A stretch of 64,000 nucleotides of DNA from Bacteroidota bacterium (GTDB lineage: Bacteria > Bacteroidota > Bacteroidia > B-17B0 > Aurantibacillaceae). The position numbers and the translations under genes were made by a program. Shown piece after piece: positions 37,961 to 49,224 of the stretch. Positions within the stretch are counted from its first letter, which is position 1. Every line of letters starts with the position of its first letter. The stretch spans positions 124,001 to 188,000 of the forward strand of contig JADJFB010000009.1 of assembly GCA_016708845.1 (NCBI GenBank), in the 5' to 3' direction. Below the pieces are notes generated by a model. It saw nothing but the letters and a program-made list of their open reading frames with translations, was not told where the DNA came from and did no database searches.

Positions 37961-39607
37961 TTATTTTCCTAAACCAACTGGGCTACCAACTCTAACCATC
38001 GCACATCTAAATCCTAAATAAGCTGTTGCTTGTCTTTGATCTAAATAACGACGAGTTCCAGGGTTTAACCAGTAAGCTCTATCTCTCCAGCTACCGCCTT
38101 TGTAAACACGAGCTTTATCATTAATTAAAGATGTTTTTGCATATTCGTACATTAAGCTATTTGCTCTTTCTCCGTATGCTTCTTCACCTTCAGTATAGTA
38201 TAAAGATGAGTTAACATCACCATCTAAATAACTAATATAATCCGATGTTTTATAGTTTCTACGCTCATCTAAGTTATCAGATGCAATAGCAGAAGTAACT
38301 TCTCTCCATTTTACACGGCCTGGTATATCTGATTTACCATCAGAAGGTGCATTTTTATAATTTTGAGCATCTGCTGTTAAAACAGTTAATACACTATCCG
38401 TAATTTCAGTTGTTTCACCAGATACACCATGCGCTGTAGGAGGATTCACTTTATGAATGAATTTTTGGAATACAGGACCATCAATGTTTGTTGCAATTGA
38501 TCCATCAGTACTGTCTTTCACTTGAGTAACAAATACGTTACCACGGAAAGGTCTGAATTCATCCGCATCTTGCGCTGTACTAGCTCTGTAAACATCCATA
38601 ACCCACTCAGAAACGTTACCAGCCATATTATACAAACCGTAATCATTTGGCCAATAAGAATAAACTGGAGCAGTTACATCGGCGTTATCATTTAAGAAAC
38701 CAGCAGTTCCCATCATATCACCACTTCCTCTAACAAAGTTAGCTGCAATTTGACCAATGTATTTTTCATCAGAGTTACGAACACCATGTCCATTCCAAGG
38801 ATAAATTCTTCTATCTGTAATACGCTCACCGATTGTATTTCCAATTAAACCATAAGCAGCATATTCCCACTCAGCTTCTGTTGGTAAACGGTATTTTGGT
38901 AAAAAGATACCATCTTCCATTTTAACATCTCTTTCTGGATTTTGCTCATCAAATGAAGGTAATTTTTGTTTTAATTGTCCTTGCCATTTTCCAGATAAAT
39001 AAGCTTCTGTACTGAAATAATCTTGATCAGAAGGATTTGGAAAGTGATCTAATAAACCTTCACGAATTAAGATAAACTCATTAACACGGTCAGTTCTCCA
39101 AGCACAAAACTCATTTGCTTGTAACCAGTTAATACCAACTACAGGATAATCTCTGTAAGATGGGTGACGTAAATAATATTCAACGTAAGGTTCGTTATAA
39201 GCTAATTTCTCTCTCCATACTAATGTATCAGGAAGTGCTTTATAGTAAATATCTGGGAAAGTTGGTCCAAACACACGGTTTGTCCACCATAAATATTCTA
39301 AATAAGAGAAGTTACTAACTTCTGTTTCATCCATATAAAAAGAAGAAACAGTTACACGACGAGGAACGTTATTCCATTCGTAAGTAACATCCGTTTCATT
39401 TCGTCCCATAGAAAACGAACCACCTTCAATCAGAACTAATCCTGGGCCTGTTTCTTGTTCTTCATAAGGCATTTTTTCAAAACCACCATTATCAGGATCA
39501 TTATATGACCATCCTGTAACTGGTGAGCGCTCTGTTCCACATGATACTGCAACAATAGATAAGATGATTGCTAGTGCTTTGGGACTTTTTATGAAATTAA
39601 ACTTCAT
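37961..39607 (-). CDS. gldJ: Gliding motility / T9SS lipoprotein GldJ
   Basis: 549 residues, the size of GldJ and longer than its paralogue GldK. Lipobox 'SIVAVSCGTE' puts it in the outer membrane facing the periplasm. The formylglycine-generating-enzyme-like domain has 'LVLIEGGSFSMGRNETDV', 'FYMDETEVSNFSYLEYLWW', 'YRLPTEAEWEYAAYGL' and the end 'RVYKGGSWRDRAYWLNPGTRRY'. GldJ stabilises the type IX machine and gliding. The porU-gldJ neighbourhood matches Flavobacterium johnsoniae. ATG 39607 gives the lipoprotein signal; the frame further upstream does not. Confidence 0.9.
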   Translation of the reverse strand: MKFNFIKSPKALAIILSIVAVSCGTERSPVTGWSYNDPDNGGFEKMPYEEQETGPGLVLIEGGSFSMGRNETDVTYEWNNVPRRVTVSSFYMDETEVSNFSYLEYLWWTNRVFGPTFPDIYYKALPDTLVWREKLAYNEPYVEYYLRHPSYRDYPVVGINWLQANEFCAWRTDRVNEFILIREGLLDHFPNPSDQDYFSTEAYLSGKWQGQLKQKLPSFDEQNPERDVKMEDGIFLPKYRLPTEAEWEYAAYGLIGNTIGERITDRRIYPWNGHGVRNSDEKYIGQIAANFVRGSGDMMGTAGFLNDNADVTAPVYSYWPNDYGLYNMAGNVSEWVMDVYRASTAQDADEFRPFRGNVFVTQVKDSTDGSIATNIDGPVFQKFIHKVNPPTAHGVSGETTEITDSVLTVLTADAQNYKNAPSDGKSDIPGRVKWREVTSAIASDNLDERRNYKTSDYISYLDGDVNSSLYYTEGEEAYGERANSLMYEYAKTSLINDKARVYKGGSWRDRAYWLNPGTRRYLDQRQATAYLGFRCAMVRVGSPVGLGK

Positions 39608-39666
39608 GGTTTTGGGTTTTAATGTAAGGCTATAACGAAATTTTAATGAAAAGGTTACAATTTTTT

Positions 39667-40620
39667 TTAGAAAGATGGACAACTAATAGTTCTATACTTC
39701 TTTTTCTTTGGACGGTACTCAAACTGTATTTGTAAAGATACTTCATGAGAACCAGCTGTATTACTAGCTAATTTAGACACTGTAACATCATAACTATATC
39801 CTACTTTTAAGTGATCTGTTTGAACACCAATTAATACGATAAAAGCATCTGAGTTTCTATACCATAAACCACCTACAAAACTTCCTTTTACAAAGTACAA
39901 ACCTAAATTTAACTGGGTAAAGTTTTGTTGTTGTTGAAATAATACATTTGGAGAGATAAAAGACTCATTTCCTTTTTCTAAAGGAATAATAGCTCCTGCG
40001 TGACCCGTAATCTTTAATGGTAATTTAGATGGACCTTGTAAACCCTCATCAGGTTGAGTAATATGATGTGCAGCAAAACCTACAAAGTAACGTTTACTAT
40101 ATCCTAATAAACCTGCCGAAAAATCTAAGTTTGTTTTAGTTTGAGCTGGTATAATTTCATTTGTATTCCAAACAAAACCTCTTCTAGCATCAATCATATC
40201 GCCAAAATTTAATTTTGTTCTATCTAACGATTTTTGGAAGAAACCTGCTTGTAATCCTGCTTTTATAGAGAATTCACGTGTAACAGGTAATAAATAAGAA
40301 TAAACGATGCTAGCTTGAGTAGATTTTAAAGTTCCACGAGCTTGATCATCTTGAGTAACGATTAAGCCTAAACCTCCGCTGATAGCATCGATATGCTGAT
40401 CGTAAGAAGCACTATAAGTTACATAAGTTCCTGATAAATTTGGCCATTGATTTCTGTAATTCATACAAATACGTGGGCATCTTGCTGTACCAGCAAATGC
40501 TGGATTTAAATATAAAGGATTCGCATAAAACTGCGTAAATTGAGGATCTTGAGCATATACATCTTGCCAAATGCCAGTAACACAAACAATTGTGAGTAAT
40601 AATATCAGTTTCTTCGCCAT
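39667..40620 (-). CDS. porP: PorP/SprF-family type IX secretion membrane protein
   Basis: About 317 residues. Signal peptide 'LILLLTIVCVTGIWQDVYAQ', then the family opener 'DPQFTQFYANPLYLNPAFAGTARCPR' and 'NYRNQWPNLSGTYVTYSASYDQHI'. An outer-membrane barrel that in T9SS bacteria connects cargo adhesins such as SprB, or the PorE complex, to the surface. It lies 59 bases before gldJ on the same strand, so both are probably cotranscribed from a TATATTTG promoter at 40653-40660. Confidence 0.9.
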   Translation of the reverse strand: MAKKLILLLTIVCVTGIWQDVYAQDPQFTQFYANPLYLNPAFAGTARCPRICMNYRNQWPNLSGTYVTYSASYDQHIDAISGGLGLIVTQDDQARGTLKSTQASIVYSYLLPVTREFSIKAGLQAGFFQKSLDRTKLNFGDMIDARRGFVWNTNEIIPAQTKTNLDFSAGLLGYSKRYFVGFAAHHITQPDEGLQGPSKLPLKITGHAGAIIPLEKGNESFISPNVLFQQQQNFTQLNLGLYFVKGSFVGGLWYRNSDAFIVLIGVQTDHLKVGYSYDVTVSKLASNTAGSHEVSLQIQFEYRPKKKKYRTISCPSF

Positions 40621-40652
40621 GTAAGTTATTTTACTTAATCTATTCCTAATCA

Positions 40653-40674
40653 CAAATATAACAGTCTAATTTTG
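40653..40674. promoter_or_regulatory. Divergent -7 boxes for porP-gldJ and porU-porV
   Basis: On the minus strand TATATTTG (40660-40653) precedes porP; on the plus strand TAATTTTG (40667-40674) precedes porU. Both match TAnnTTTG. The plus-strand box covers the TTG at 40672, so that codon cannot be the porU start. No clear -33 TTTG pair. Confidence 0.5.
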
Positions 40675-40752
40675 AAAATAAAAACTTTTATACAACAATA
40701 TTTCATTTTCTTTGTCGTTTTAATGAATATAACTTCTAAAAAAATCAAGCAA

Positions 40753-43700
40753 ATGCTTTCTATCACTAAATCTAACCTAATAATTTTAGTTTTTTTATTT
40801 TCTAGCTATTTTTCAGGTTATTCTCAGATAAATAAACAAAATGTTAAAAATGGTCTCGAAATCAAAAACCCGAGCGTTATTTCTGAAGAAATAGCAGAAT
40901 CATTTTTAAGTCATGTTCATCGTGATATTAGAAAAGGTAATTTACCTTATTATTTAGATAATTCGATTATTAAAAATAACAGCATTCCTTCATTTAAAAT
41001 TGAAAATAGTGTTGTGAGAGAATTAATTTAAAAAGAACTAGAACAAATTACTGATTTTAAAAAATATATTTCTTCAGAATTTGAAATTGTGAATTACACA
41101 GGACAATCAAGACATGAAAGTTTAGTGTATGCAAAAATAACTTCCGTTAGATTAAATGCATCAACAAACAAATATGAATTTTTAGAGAGCTATACTCCTA
41201 CTTGGGATTTACAAAATAGCAATACTACTCTATCTAATTCTACATTTAAACAAATTAAAAAAGTTACTGCCGCCAACTCTTCTGTTTTAGCTTCTGGGGC
41301 ATGGTATAAAATAGGCGTTACTAAAGATGGGGTTTATAAAATAGACAAAACATTTTTAACTAACTTAGGTTTAGATGTTGCGAATACCGATCCAAGAAAT
41401 ATTAGAATTTATGGTAACGGAGGAAAATTAATGCCTGAAAAAAATGCCGCTTTTAGATTTGATGACTTGAATGAAAATGCAATTAGCGTTGTTGGCGAAA
41501 ATGATGGTGTTTTTGATGCAGGCGATTACATTCTTTTTTATGGACAAAGCACAGACACATGGAAACGAGTGGCTGGCTCAAAAATGCCATTCGATCATCA
41601 AATACATTATTTTAGCGATACCTCATTTTATTTTATTACTGCTGATTTAGGAACTGGTAAAAGAATTACTTCACAAAGTTCTCTTTCCAATACCCCAAAT
41701 ACAACAACTAGTAAACAAGATTATTATGGCTTTCATGAACAAAATGCGACTAATCTTGTAAAAAGCGGAAGAGAATTTTATGGTGAAAAATTTGACTTAA
41801 CAACCACATACTCTTTTTCGTTTTTGATTCCAGATGCTGCTATTGGCGATAGCGTTTATGTGCATGCAAGTGTTTTAGGAAGAAGTGATGCTGCAACAGT
41901 TGGTCCGTCAAGTTTTGGAGTAAATTTTAATTCAAATTCTTTTAATTTTACTTGTCCTGCAACCAATGTAAACTCATACTTAGCTGATGTTGGGTACCCA
42001 GGCGAAGACTCTAAGGGCGCTATACTTAACTCTACTTTTTTATCAGTTTCTGTATCAAAATTAACTGCTAACGCAACTGGCTGGTTAGATAATATTGTTT
42101 ATAATGCAAGAAGAAATTTAATTTTCAATCAAACTCAATTTAATTTTAGAGACAGGAAAACTGTTGTAGGTCCAAACACATTTGCGAAATATATCCTCAC
42201 AAATAATAATACTATTTCTCCAACCATTTGGGATGTAACAAACCCATTTGATATTAAGGAGCAACAATATAATGTTTCAGCCAATATTCTGGATTTTACT
42301 GCTACTTCTGATTCATTAAAACAATTTACAATTTTTACAGCTAGTCAAGCATTCACACCAAAAGGATATGGTTCTATTCCAAATCAAAATTTACATGGCA
42401 TACAACAGGCAGATTTTGTAATTGTAACTCATCCTTCGTTTTTAGCAGAAGCTCAACGTATTGCTAATATTCATCAGCTATACGACACATTAACATATGC
42501 CATTGCCACAACACAAGAAGTATATAATGAATTTTCATCTGGTACACCAGATATTGGTGGAATTAGAGATTTTGTTAAAATGCTTTACAAAAGACCAACA
42601 GATCCTAATGAAGCGACTAAATATTTATTGCTACTAGGTGATGCGTCATACAAAAACAAAGACATTAATTTGAGTGGAAATACGGCGTTAATTCCTGCTT
42701 ATGAAACAGCAATTTCTACTTCCTACACAAACTCTTTTATCACTGATGACTATTTTGCGATGATGGATAATAATGAGGGAGACTTACTTTCTGGTGGTCC
42801 AGATTTAGTGGATATAGGTGTTGGAAGATTTCCAGTAAGAAACAAAGCCGAAGCAATTGCAGTAACTAATAAAATTGAAAATTATTACAAACTGAACTAT
42901 GGTTTTAATCCAAATGCCATTGAATCATCTTGTGTTACTGCCGAAAATGATTACCCACAAGGCGACTGGAGAAATTGGGTATGTTTTGTAGCTGATGATG
43001 AAGACAGTAATGAACATGTGTCTCAAGCTAATAATTTAGCAAACAAAATTTATAATGGTAATAAATATTATAATGTTGATAAAATATTTATAGATGCCTA
43101 CGTGCAAGAATCTACTCCAGGTGGAAGTAGATATCCGCTTGCTGTTGAAGACCTAGAAAGAAGAATTGAAAAGGGTGCTTTAATTGTAAACTATACAGGA
43201 CATGGCGGCGAATTAGGACTAGCTGAAGAGCGAATTGTAGATGTTCCTCAAATTTTAAATTGGAAAAATAAAAACAATATGCCTTTGTTTGTTACAGCTA
43301 CATGTGAGTTCAGTAGATTTGATGATCCCGACCGAACATCGGCTGGTGAATATTGTTTATTAAATGAGAATGGTGGCGCCATAGGTTTAATGACAACCGT
43401 TAGATTAGCTTTCTCTGGACTGAATTATATATTAAATGATAAATTTTATAACCACGCTCTAAGCCCAATGCCTAATGGTAAAATGCCACACATTGGTGAC
43501 CTATATCGTTTAACAAAACGAGACTTAGCTCCTGGTAACTCTCAGTATATGAACTTTGTTATTTTAGGAGATCCTGCATTAAAGTTAGCATATCCACAAC
43601 AAAGAGTTTTTACCTCTACTATTAATTCTCAAGCTGTAACACCTACTTCTATTGACACCTTGAGCGCATTATCTCTTTTATCAATTACTGGTTATGTAGG

Positions 43701-44684
43701 TGATGCTAACGGAAATAAATTAACCAACTTCAATGGCATTGTTTATCCAACAGTATTTGATAAAGCAGTTACAGTTACAACTGTTGCTAACGATGCGTCA
43801 TCAAACCCTTTACCTTTTTTATTGCAAAAAAACATTATTTATAAAGGAAAATCAGAAGTTATAAATGGAGATTTTACATTTTCGTTTTTAGTTCCGAAAG
43901 ATATTTCATACAACTATGGAATAGGAAAAATAAGCTATTATGCCCATAACGGAGTAAATGATGCCAATGGCTATTATGATAAAATTGTTATCGGAGGATC
44001 AAATCCTAATGCAATTAGCGATAATCAAGGTCCTTCAATTAGTTTATTCATGAACGATGAAAAATTTGTTTCAGGAGGAGTAACCAACGAAAATCCAAAA
44101 GTGTATGCAAAAGTTTCTGATATAAGTGGTATTAATACTATTGGAACAGGTATAGGACACGACATTGTTGCTATATTAGATGAGAATACAAAAGATGCTA
44201 TTATATTAAACGATTATTACGTTTCGGATTTGAATACTTATCAATCAGGTAAGATACGTTACCCATTAAACGAATTACCTGAAGGAAACCATACGTTAAC
44301 TTTAAAAGTATGGGATGTGCAAAACAACTCTTCTTCGTCTTACACTGATTTTGTAGTTGCTAATCAGGCTGATTTAGCTTTAACCCATATTTTAAATTAT
44401 CCAAATCCTTTCACTACAAAAACTAAGTTTTTTATTGAGCATAACCAATGCTGCGTTAGCTTAAAAGTGTTAATTCAAATATGTACAATTACTGGAAAAG
44501 TGGTAAAATCGATCAATCAAACAATAAATAACGAAGGTTTTCGTTTTGATGGTATTGAATGGGATGGGAAAAAGATGAATTTGGGGATAAATTGGCCCGT
44601 GGCGTATATATTTACAAGGTTTCAGTTACAGATGGCTCAAAGAAAAAAGCTGATAAAATAGAAAAGTTGGTAATTCTAAATTAA
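40753..44684 (+). CDS. porU: Type IX secretion signal peptidase/sortase PorU (in-frame TAA and frameshift)
   Basis: About 1,310 residues if rejoined. Signal peptide 'LIILVFLFSSYFSGYSQ'; ATG 40753. The C25 (gingipain-like) peptidase domain has 'PTDPNEATKYLLLLGDASY', the catalytic His 'IVNYTGHGGELGLAEE' and Cys 'LFVTATCEFSRFDDP'. It cleaves the C-terminal sorting signal of T9SS cargo and links the protein to A-LPS. TAA stands in frame at 41029-41031 between 'VVRELI' and 'KELEQITDF'. Near the end one base is missing in the A run 44569-44573; restoring it gives 'DEFGDKLARGVYIYKVSV' and a stop at 44684. Confidence 0.92.
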
Positions 44685-44709
44685 TTATATCTTTGATGCT
44701 CTCTTTTTA

Positions 44710-45976
44710 ATGAAAAAAGATTTTAAAACAATGCAAAAACGAATTATAGGAACTATTGGAACTGGCGTTATGTTATCTGCTCAAGCAGTGGCACAAACAA
44801 GTTCTTCGAATTTAACTACACAAGAACTAAGTGGGCGAGTAAATACAATTACTACTGCTGTACCTTTTTTAATGATTGCTCCCGACTCTAAACAAGGTGG
44901 GATGGGTGAAGTTGGTGCAGCTACTCCTGCGGATGGTAATAGCATACACTGGAATGTAGCAAAAATGGCTTTCTCAGAAAAAAAAGGTGGTGCTGCTATC
45001 TCTGTTACGCCTTGGCTTAAACAGTTAGTACCCGATATTTATTTATACTATGTTGCTGGTTATGGTAAAATAAGTAAAACTCAAGCTATTGGTGCTTCTT
45101 TGCGTTATTTCTCATTAGGTAATATTACATTTACTGATATCGTTGGGAATGTAACCGGACAGTTTAGACCAAATGAATTTGCATTAGATTTAGCCTATTC
45201 TCAAAAATTATCTGAAACGTTTTCTGCTGGATTAGCGGTTCGTTATATTCGTTCTAATAACCGGTAACTACACTTTAGTAACGGACAGCCTGCAAACCGG
45301 GCACATCAGCTGCGTGGATGTTGGCTTATATTACCAATCAAAAAAATTAAAAATAAACGATAAGAAAGCCGTTGCAAGTTTAGGTTTAGTAGTTAGTAAT
45401 ATTGGATCGAAAGTTTCTTATTCAGTTAAAAGAGATTTTATTCCAATTAACTTGCGTTTAGGTGGTGGATTAAAAACAATTATTGATGATTATAATACAT
45501 TTGGTATTTATGCTGACGTTAATAAATTATTGGTACCTACGCAACCCGTTTATTTAAAAACAGTTACTGGAACCGATTCAATTAACAACTCAACCAACGA
45601 AAAAATAATTGAAGATGGTAAAGATACAAATGTAGGTATTGCAAAAGGTATGTTACAGTCGTTTGGTGATGCACCAGGTGGTGGAAAAGAAGAGTTAAAA
45701 GAAATTAATTACAGTATTGGTTTTGAATATTGGTACGCTAAAACATTAGCTATTAGAGCTGGTTATTTTAACGAGGCTAAAACAAAAGGTAATCGTAAAT
45801 ATTTTACAGTTGGTTTAGGATTAAGATACAATGTATTTGGTATTGACTTTGCTTATTTAGTACCTATTACACAACGTAATCCACTACAAAACACATTACG
45901 TTTTACATTGTCATTTGACTTTGATGCTTTTAAAGATCAAAATAAAGATACAGCTCCTGTAACTCCAAACCCATAA
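44710..45976 (+). CDS. porV: Type IX secretion outer membrane shuttle protein PorV (frameshifted)
   Basis: About 420 residues. Signal peptide ending 'MLSAQAVAQ', then 'VPFLMIAPDSKQGGMGEVGAATPADGNSIHWNVAKMAF', the hallmark of PorV (LptO), a FadL-type 14-strand barrel that takes cargo from the SprA translocon to PorU. The frame breaks near 45258-45264; the second part resumes with 'GNYTLVTDSLQTG' and 'CVDVGLYYQS'. It ends in barrel strands 'YAKTLAIRAGYF' and 'TLRFTLSFDFDAF'. It lies 25 bases after porU, as in other T9SS genomes. Confidence 0.92.
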
Positions 45977-45988
45977 CATAAAAAACTA

Positions 45989-46028
45989 AAAAAAATCCCA
46001 TCCGCTAACAGGCGGATGGGATTTTTTT
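45989..46028. terminator. Bidirectional terminator between porV and proline dehydrogenase
   Basis: Perfect 17-bp stem AAAAAATCCCATCCGC... with loop TAACAG, A and T runs on both sides. It serves the convergent porV and proline dehydrogenase genes. Confidence 0.95.
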
Positions 46029-46040
46029 GATGTCATTTTT

Positions 46041-47197
46041 TTATTTAAGCTTACTCCTTCTCTCTTTCTCTTTAATAATCAAACTTAACTCTCGTCCAGT
46101 TTGACCTTTAACTGAAGTGTTTTCCTGTGCTCTACGCATCAAGTATGGTAGCACTTCTTTTACTGGACCATAAGGAACATACTTAGCTACGTTGTAATTA
46201 GATAAAGTTAAATTATAGCTGATATGATCGCTCATACCTAACAACTGAGAAAAATAAATACGTTTATCGGAACTTGAAATGGCATATTTATGCATTAACT
46301 CCACTAAATATAAACTGCTTTTTTCGTTATGAGTTCCAGCGCAAAGTCCCATCATATCAAGGTTTTTTACACATTCTTCTAAAGCTAAATTATAATCAAT
46401 GTCCGAATCTTCTTTAGTATCTTGAATGGGAGAAGGATAATTTTTTTCAATTGCTCTGGCTCTTTCTTTTTCCATATAAGCACCACGCACCAACTTTGCT
46501 CCTACTTTAAATCCATTGGCTTTGGCGTTAGCAATCGTTTGTTTTAAAAAGGTTAATCTATCTTTTCTGTATAATTGAAATGTATTATAAACAATTGCTT
46601 TTTCTTTATTGAATTTAGCCATATTTTCATCAGCTAATGCATCAATAGCAGGTTGAATCCAACTTTCTTCGGCATCGATAAATAAAGGCTGATTGACATC
46701 GGAAGCTTCTTTACAAATTAAAAAAACACGCTGTTTTACTGTATCGTATTCTTTAGTTTCCACATCTGTTAACTTAGCATTTGCACTTACTTTTTCTAAT
46801 AAATCAAAACGTGCTAAACCAGTAACTTTAAAAACACAAAATGGAATTAATTTATCGTTTTTGGCTTTATGTATTGTTTCGATTGTTTCTTTACAACATG
46901 CATCAAAATCAGTTTCGCTTTCTTTTCCTTCTACACTGTAATCTAAAATAGTTCCAATATTATATTTACCAAGTTCCGCAATGGTTTTGTCACACTCATT
47001 TATGTTTTCGCCACCAACAAATTGTTTAAATATGGTGTTTTTTATGAGTCCTTTAAACCCAATTGCTAAACCAATTGGCGCCTGCGCAAAATTTCAACTG
47101 TTGGATTACCAACCATTTTAAATAACCAATAAGAACGATTTAAATCACTATTGGATTTTGCTTTAAAAGCATTTTCAGTATTATCAAAAGAAACCAT
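46041..47197 (-). CDS. Proline dehydrogenase (frameshifted)
   Basis: About 385 residues, the length of the stand-alone Bacteroidota form. FAD-dependent oxidation of proline to pyrroline-5-carboxylate. Barrel motifs: 'PLFIDAEESWIQPAIDAL', 'TFQLYRKDRLTFL', 'KLVRGAYMEKERARA', 'GTHNEKSS' and 'QLLGMSDHISYNL'. The N-terminal 37 residues ('MVSFDNTENAF' to 'VEILR') read in another frame; the join lies at 47078-47086. The region 46764-47080 is fully open but has no start codon, which hides it from ORF finders. Confidence 0.9.
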
Positions 47198-47355
47198 AAA
47201 CAAATTTAAGCTCAAATATAAAGGTTTTATAGCTAAAGAAACTTGACTTTACTCAGAAAGTTTAAAATAGTGATATTTTGTAAAACACTGATTACCATTA
47301 TGAAACAATATACTTTCAATACAATCGTTTTATAATAAAAATAGTACTTTTGTTT

Positions 47356-48019
47356 ATGCTAGTTGCCGATTTAATAACAGACGAAATACCTCCATTAAAA
47401 CATACCGATACGGTTGAAATGGCTTTGGATTGGATGGAACAATTTAAAGTATCTCATTTAGCCGTGGTAAAAGATAGAGAATTAATAGGTTTAGTTTCAG
47501 AACACGACCTTATGGATTATAATCATCCAGAAGAAAAAATTAACGAACTCAAAGCTCCTTTATTAAAACCTATCATTCACAACTATCAACACACATACGA
47601 TTTATTAAAACTAATGATGTCGTTTAACTTAACGCTTATTGCGGTATTAGATGACAAAGAACACTATAAAGGGTTGTATTACATTAAAAGGCTTATTACA
47701 AAACATTTCAACCATGGCTTCGGTGCAAAACCTAGGAGGAGTTATTGTTTTAGAAGTAAATCAAGCTGATTATTCGTTAACACAAATTGCTAGTATTATT
47801 GAAGGCAACGAAGCCAAAATTTTAAGTGCTCATGTTTCATCGGTTCCTGATAGTACTAAAGTAGAAGTAACATTAAAAGTAAATAAAGAAGATTTATCTC
47901 GAATTTTGCAAACGTTTTACCGTTACAATTATGTAGTAAAGGCCTCTTTTCAAAACAGTGATTTTGAAAGCGGAATGAAAAATAAACTAGATGAATTTTT
48001 ACACTTTCTTAATATTTAG
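47356..48019 (+). CDS. CBS-domain protein (frameshifted)
   Basis: About 220 residues. Two CBS motifs: 'LITDEIPPLKHTDTVEMALDWM' with 'HLAVVKDRELIGLVSEHDL', then 'LKPIIHNYQHTYDLLKLMMSFNLTLIAVLDD'. The C-terminal part ('GGVIVLEVNQADYSLTQIASII' and 'VEVTLKVNKEDLSRIL') looks like an ACT-like small-ligand domain. One extra G at 47671-47673 shifts the frame; removing it gives 'HYKGCITLKGLLQ'. Such proteins bind adenylates. It lies 16 bases before nadK, so it may help control that enzyme. Confidence 0.82.
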
Positions 48020-48034
48020 ATTTTAAAAAGTGAT

Positions 48035-48910
48035 ATGACAATAGCTGTTTACGCGCGCAATACCAAAGATAATTTTTCGATTTACCTCGAACAATTAATA
48101 GCGCTAGCGGAAATAGAAAAATTTAAAATTGTTGTATTTAAGCCATATTTAGAATTTTTAAATAAAGATTCCGATAAACCTTTCACACTTAACACATTTT
48201 CTAATTCAGAAGAATTAATTGCCAAAGCAGATTATGTAATTTCTTTAGGTGGTGATGGCACCATGCTTGAAACCCTTGAATATGTTAGGCGATCAGGTAT
48301 TCCTGTTTTAGGTGTAAACACTGGTCGTTTAGGTTTTTTAGCAACAGTTTATAAAGAAGATTTCGTAAAAGCCATTCAATTATTAACCAAAGAAAAATTT
48401 ACACTTGATAAAAGAGAGTTAATTGAACTGGATAAAACTACTTACTTTAATGAAGTAAATTATGCCTTGAATGAATTCACAATTCATAAAAAAGAATCGA
48501 GTGCTATGATTAACATTGACACTTATGTGGATGGTATTTTTTTAAACTCCTATTTTGCCGATGGATTAATTGTATCGACACCAACTGGATCTACCGCCTA
48601 CTCTTTAAGTTGTGGAGGACCAATTATGGTTCCTGATTCAGATAATTTTATTATCACCCCAATTGCTCCGCATAATTTAAATGTGCGACCTATTGTGATT
48701 TCAAATAACAAAACCTTAAGCTTTAAAGTAAGCGGACGAAGTGATAGTTTTAATGTATCGCTAGACTCACGTTCACAAACCATCAAAAATTTATCAGAAC
48801 TCATCATTAAAAAAGCAGACTTTAGATTTAATATGATTAATTTGGAAGGACAGCACTTTTTCGAGACCCTTCGTAATAAGCTCCTTTGGGGAATTGATAA
48901 AAGGCATTAA
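48035..48910 (+). CDS. nadK: NAD kinase
   Basis: 291 residues. 'YVISLGGDGTMLETLEYVR' is the GGDGT ATP/NAD site, 'LGVNTGRLGFLATV', 'VNYALNEFTIHKKESSAM' and 'DGLIVSTPTGSTAYSLSCGGPI' are the conserved nucleotide-binding blocks. It makes NADP from NAD. Located directly after the CBS protein gene on the same transcript. Confidence 0.93.
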   Translation: MTIAVYARNTKDNFSIYLEQLIALAEIEKFKIVVFKPYLEFLNKDSDKPFTLNTFSNSEELIAKADYVISLGGDGTMLETLEYVRRSGIPVLGVNTGRLGFLATVYKEDFVKAIQLLTKEKFTLDKRELIELDKTTYFNEVNYALNEFTIHKKESSAMINIDTYVDGIFLNSYFADGLIVSTPTGSTAYSLSCGGPIMVPDSDNFIITPIAPHNLNVRPIVISNNKTLSFKVSGRSDSFNVSLDSRSQTIKNLSELIIKKADFRFNMINLEGQHFFETLRNKLLWGIDKRH

Positions 48911-48983
48911 AATTTTGAACCATAAAAGTCATAAAAGAGAACGGAAATCAGGATGATAGATAACTGTATGGTAAAAAAAAATA

Positions 48984-49122
48984 AACCACATAGAAACATA
49001 GAAAAAAGGAAGGAAAAAGTAACATCATAGAAAACAAGTTTTTACACATAGTGCTATGAGAAGCGAAGCTTCAACTATACACGACTTAAACAAACATAAC
49101 AAAACTATGTGCCTATGTGGTT
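48984..49122. repeat. ACATAG-type intergenic element with inverted arms
   Basis: Left arm AACCACATAGAAACATAG (48984-49001); right arm is its near inverse CTATGTGCCTATGTGGTT (49105-49122). Inside are further ATAG/CTAT units and a GAAGCGAAGCTTC near-palindrome. It fills the 314-base gap between nadK and eno. The remaining flanks (48911-48983, 49123-49224) hold no gene I can see. It is a second family next to the CGCAAAG elements, with the same build: AACC plus a short repeated 10-mer. Confidence 0.7.
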
Positions 49123-49224
49123 CAAAAACAAAAAACATTCTTAATTACTATTGAAAAATATTCAACCTCCAATAAAAAATAAATAATTAATTTTAACACC
49201 CATAAAACCATTTAAACAAACATT

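Noticed and set aside
48911..49224. CRISPR array or small RNA between nadK and eno
   Set aside because: The repeated units are short, inverted and not regularly spaced with unique spacers, and no cas gene is near; treated as an intergenic repeat element.
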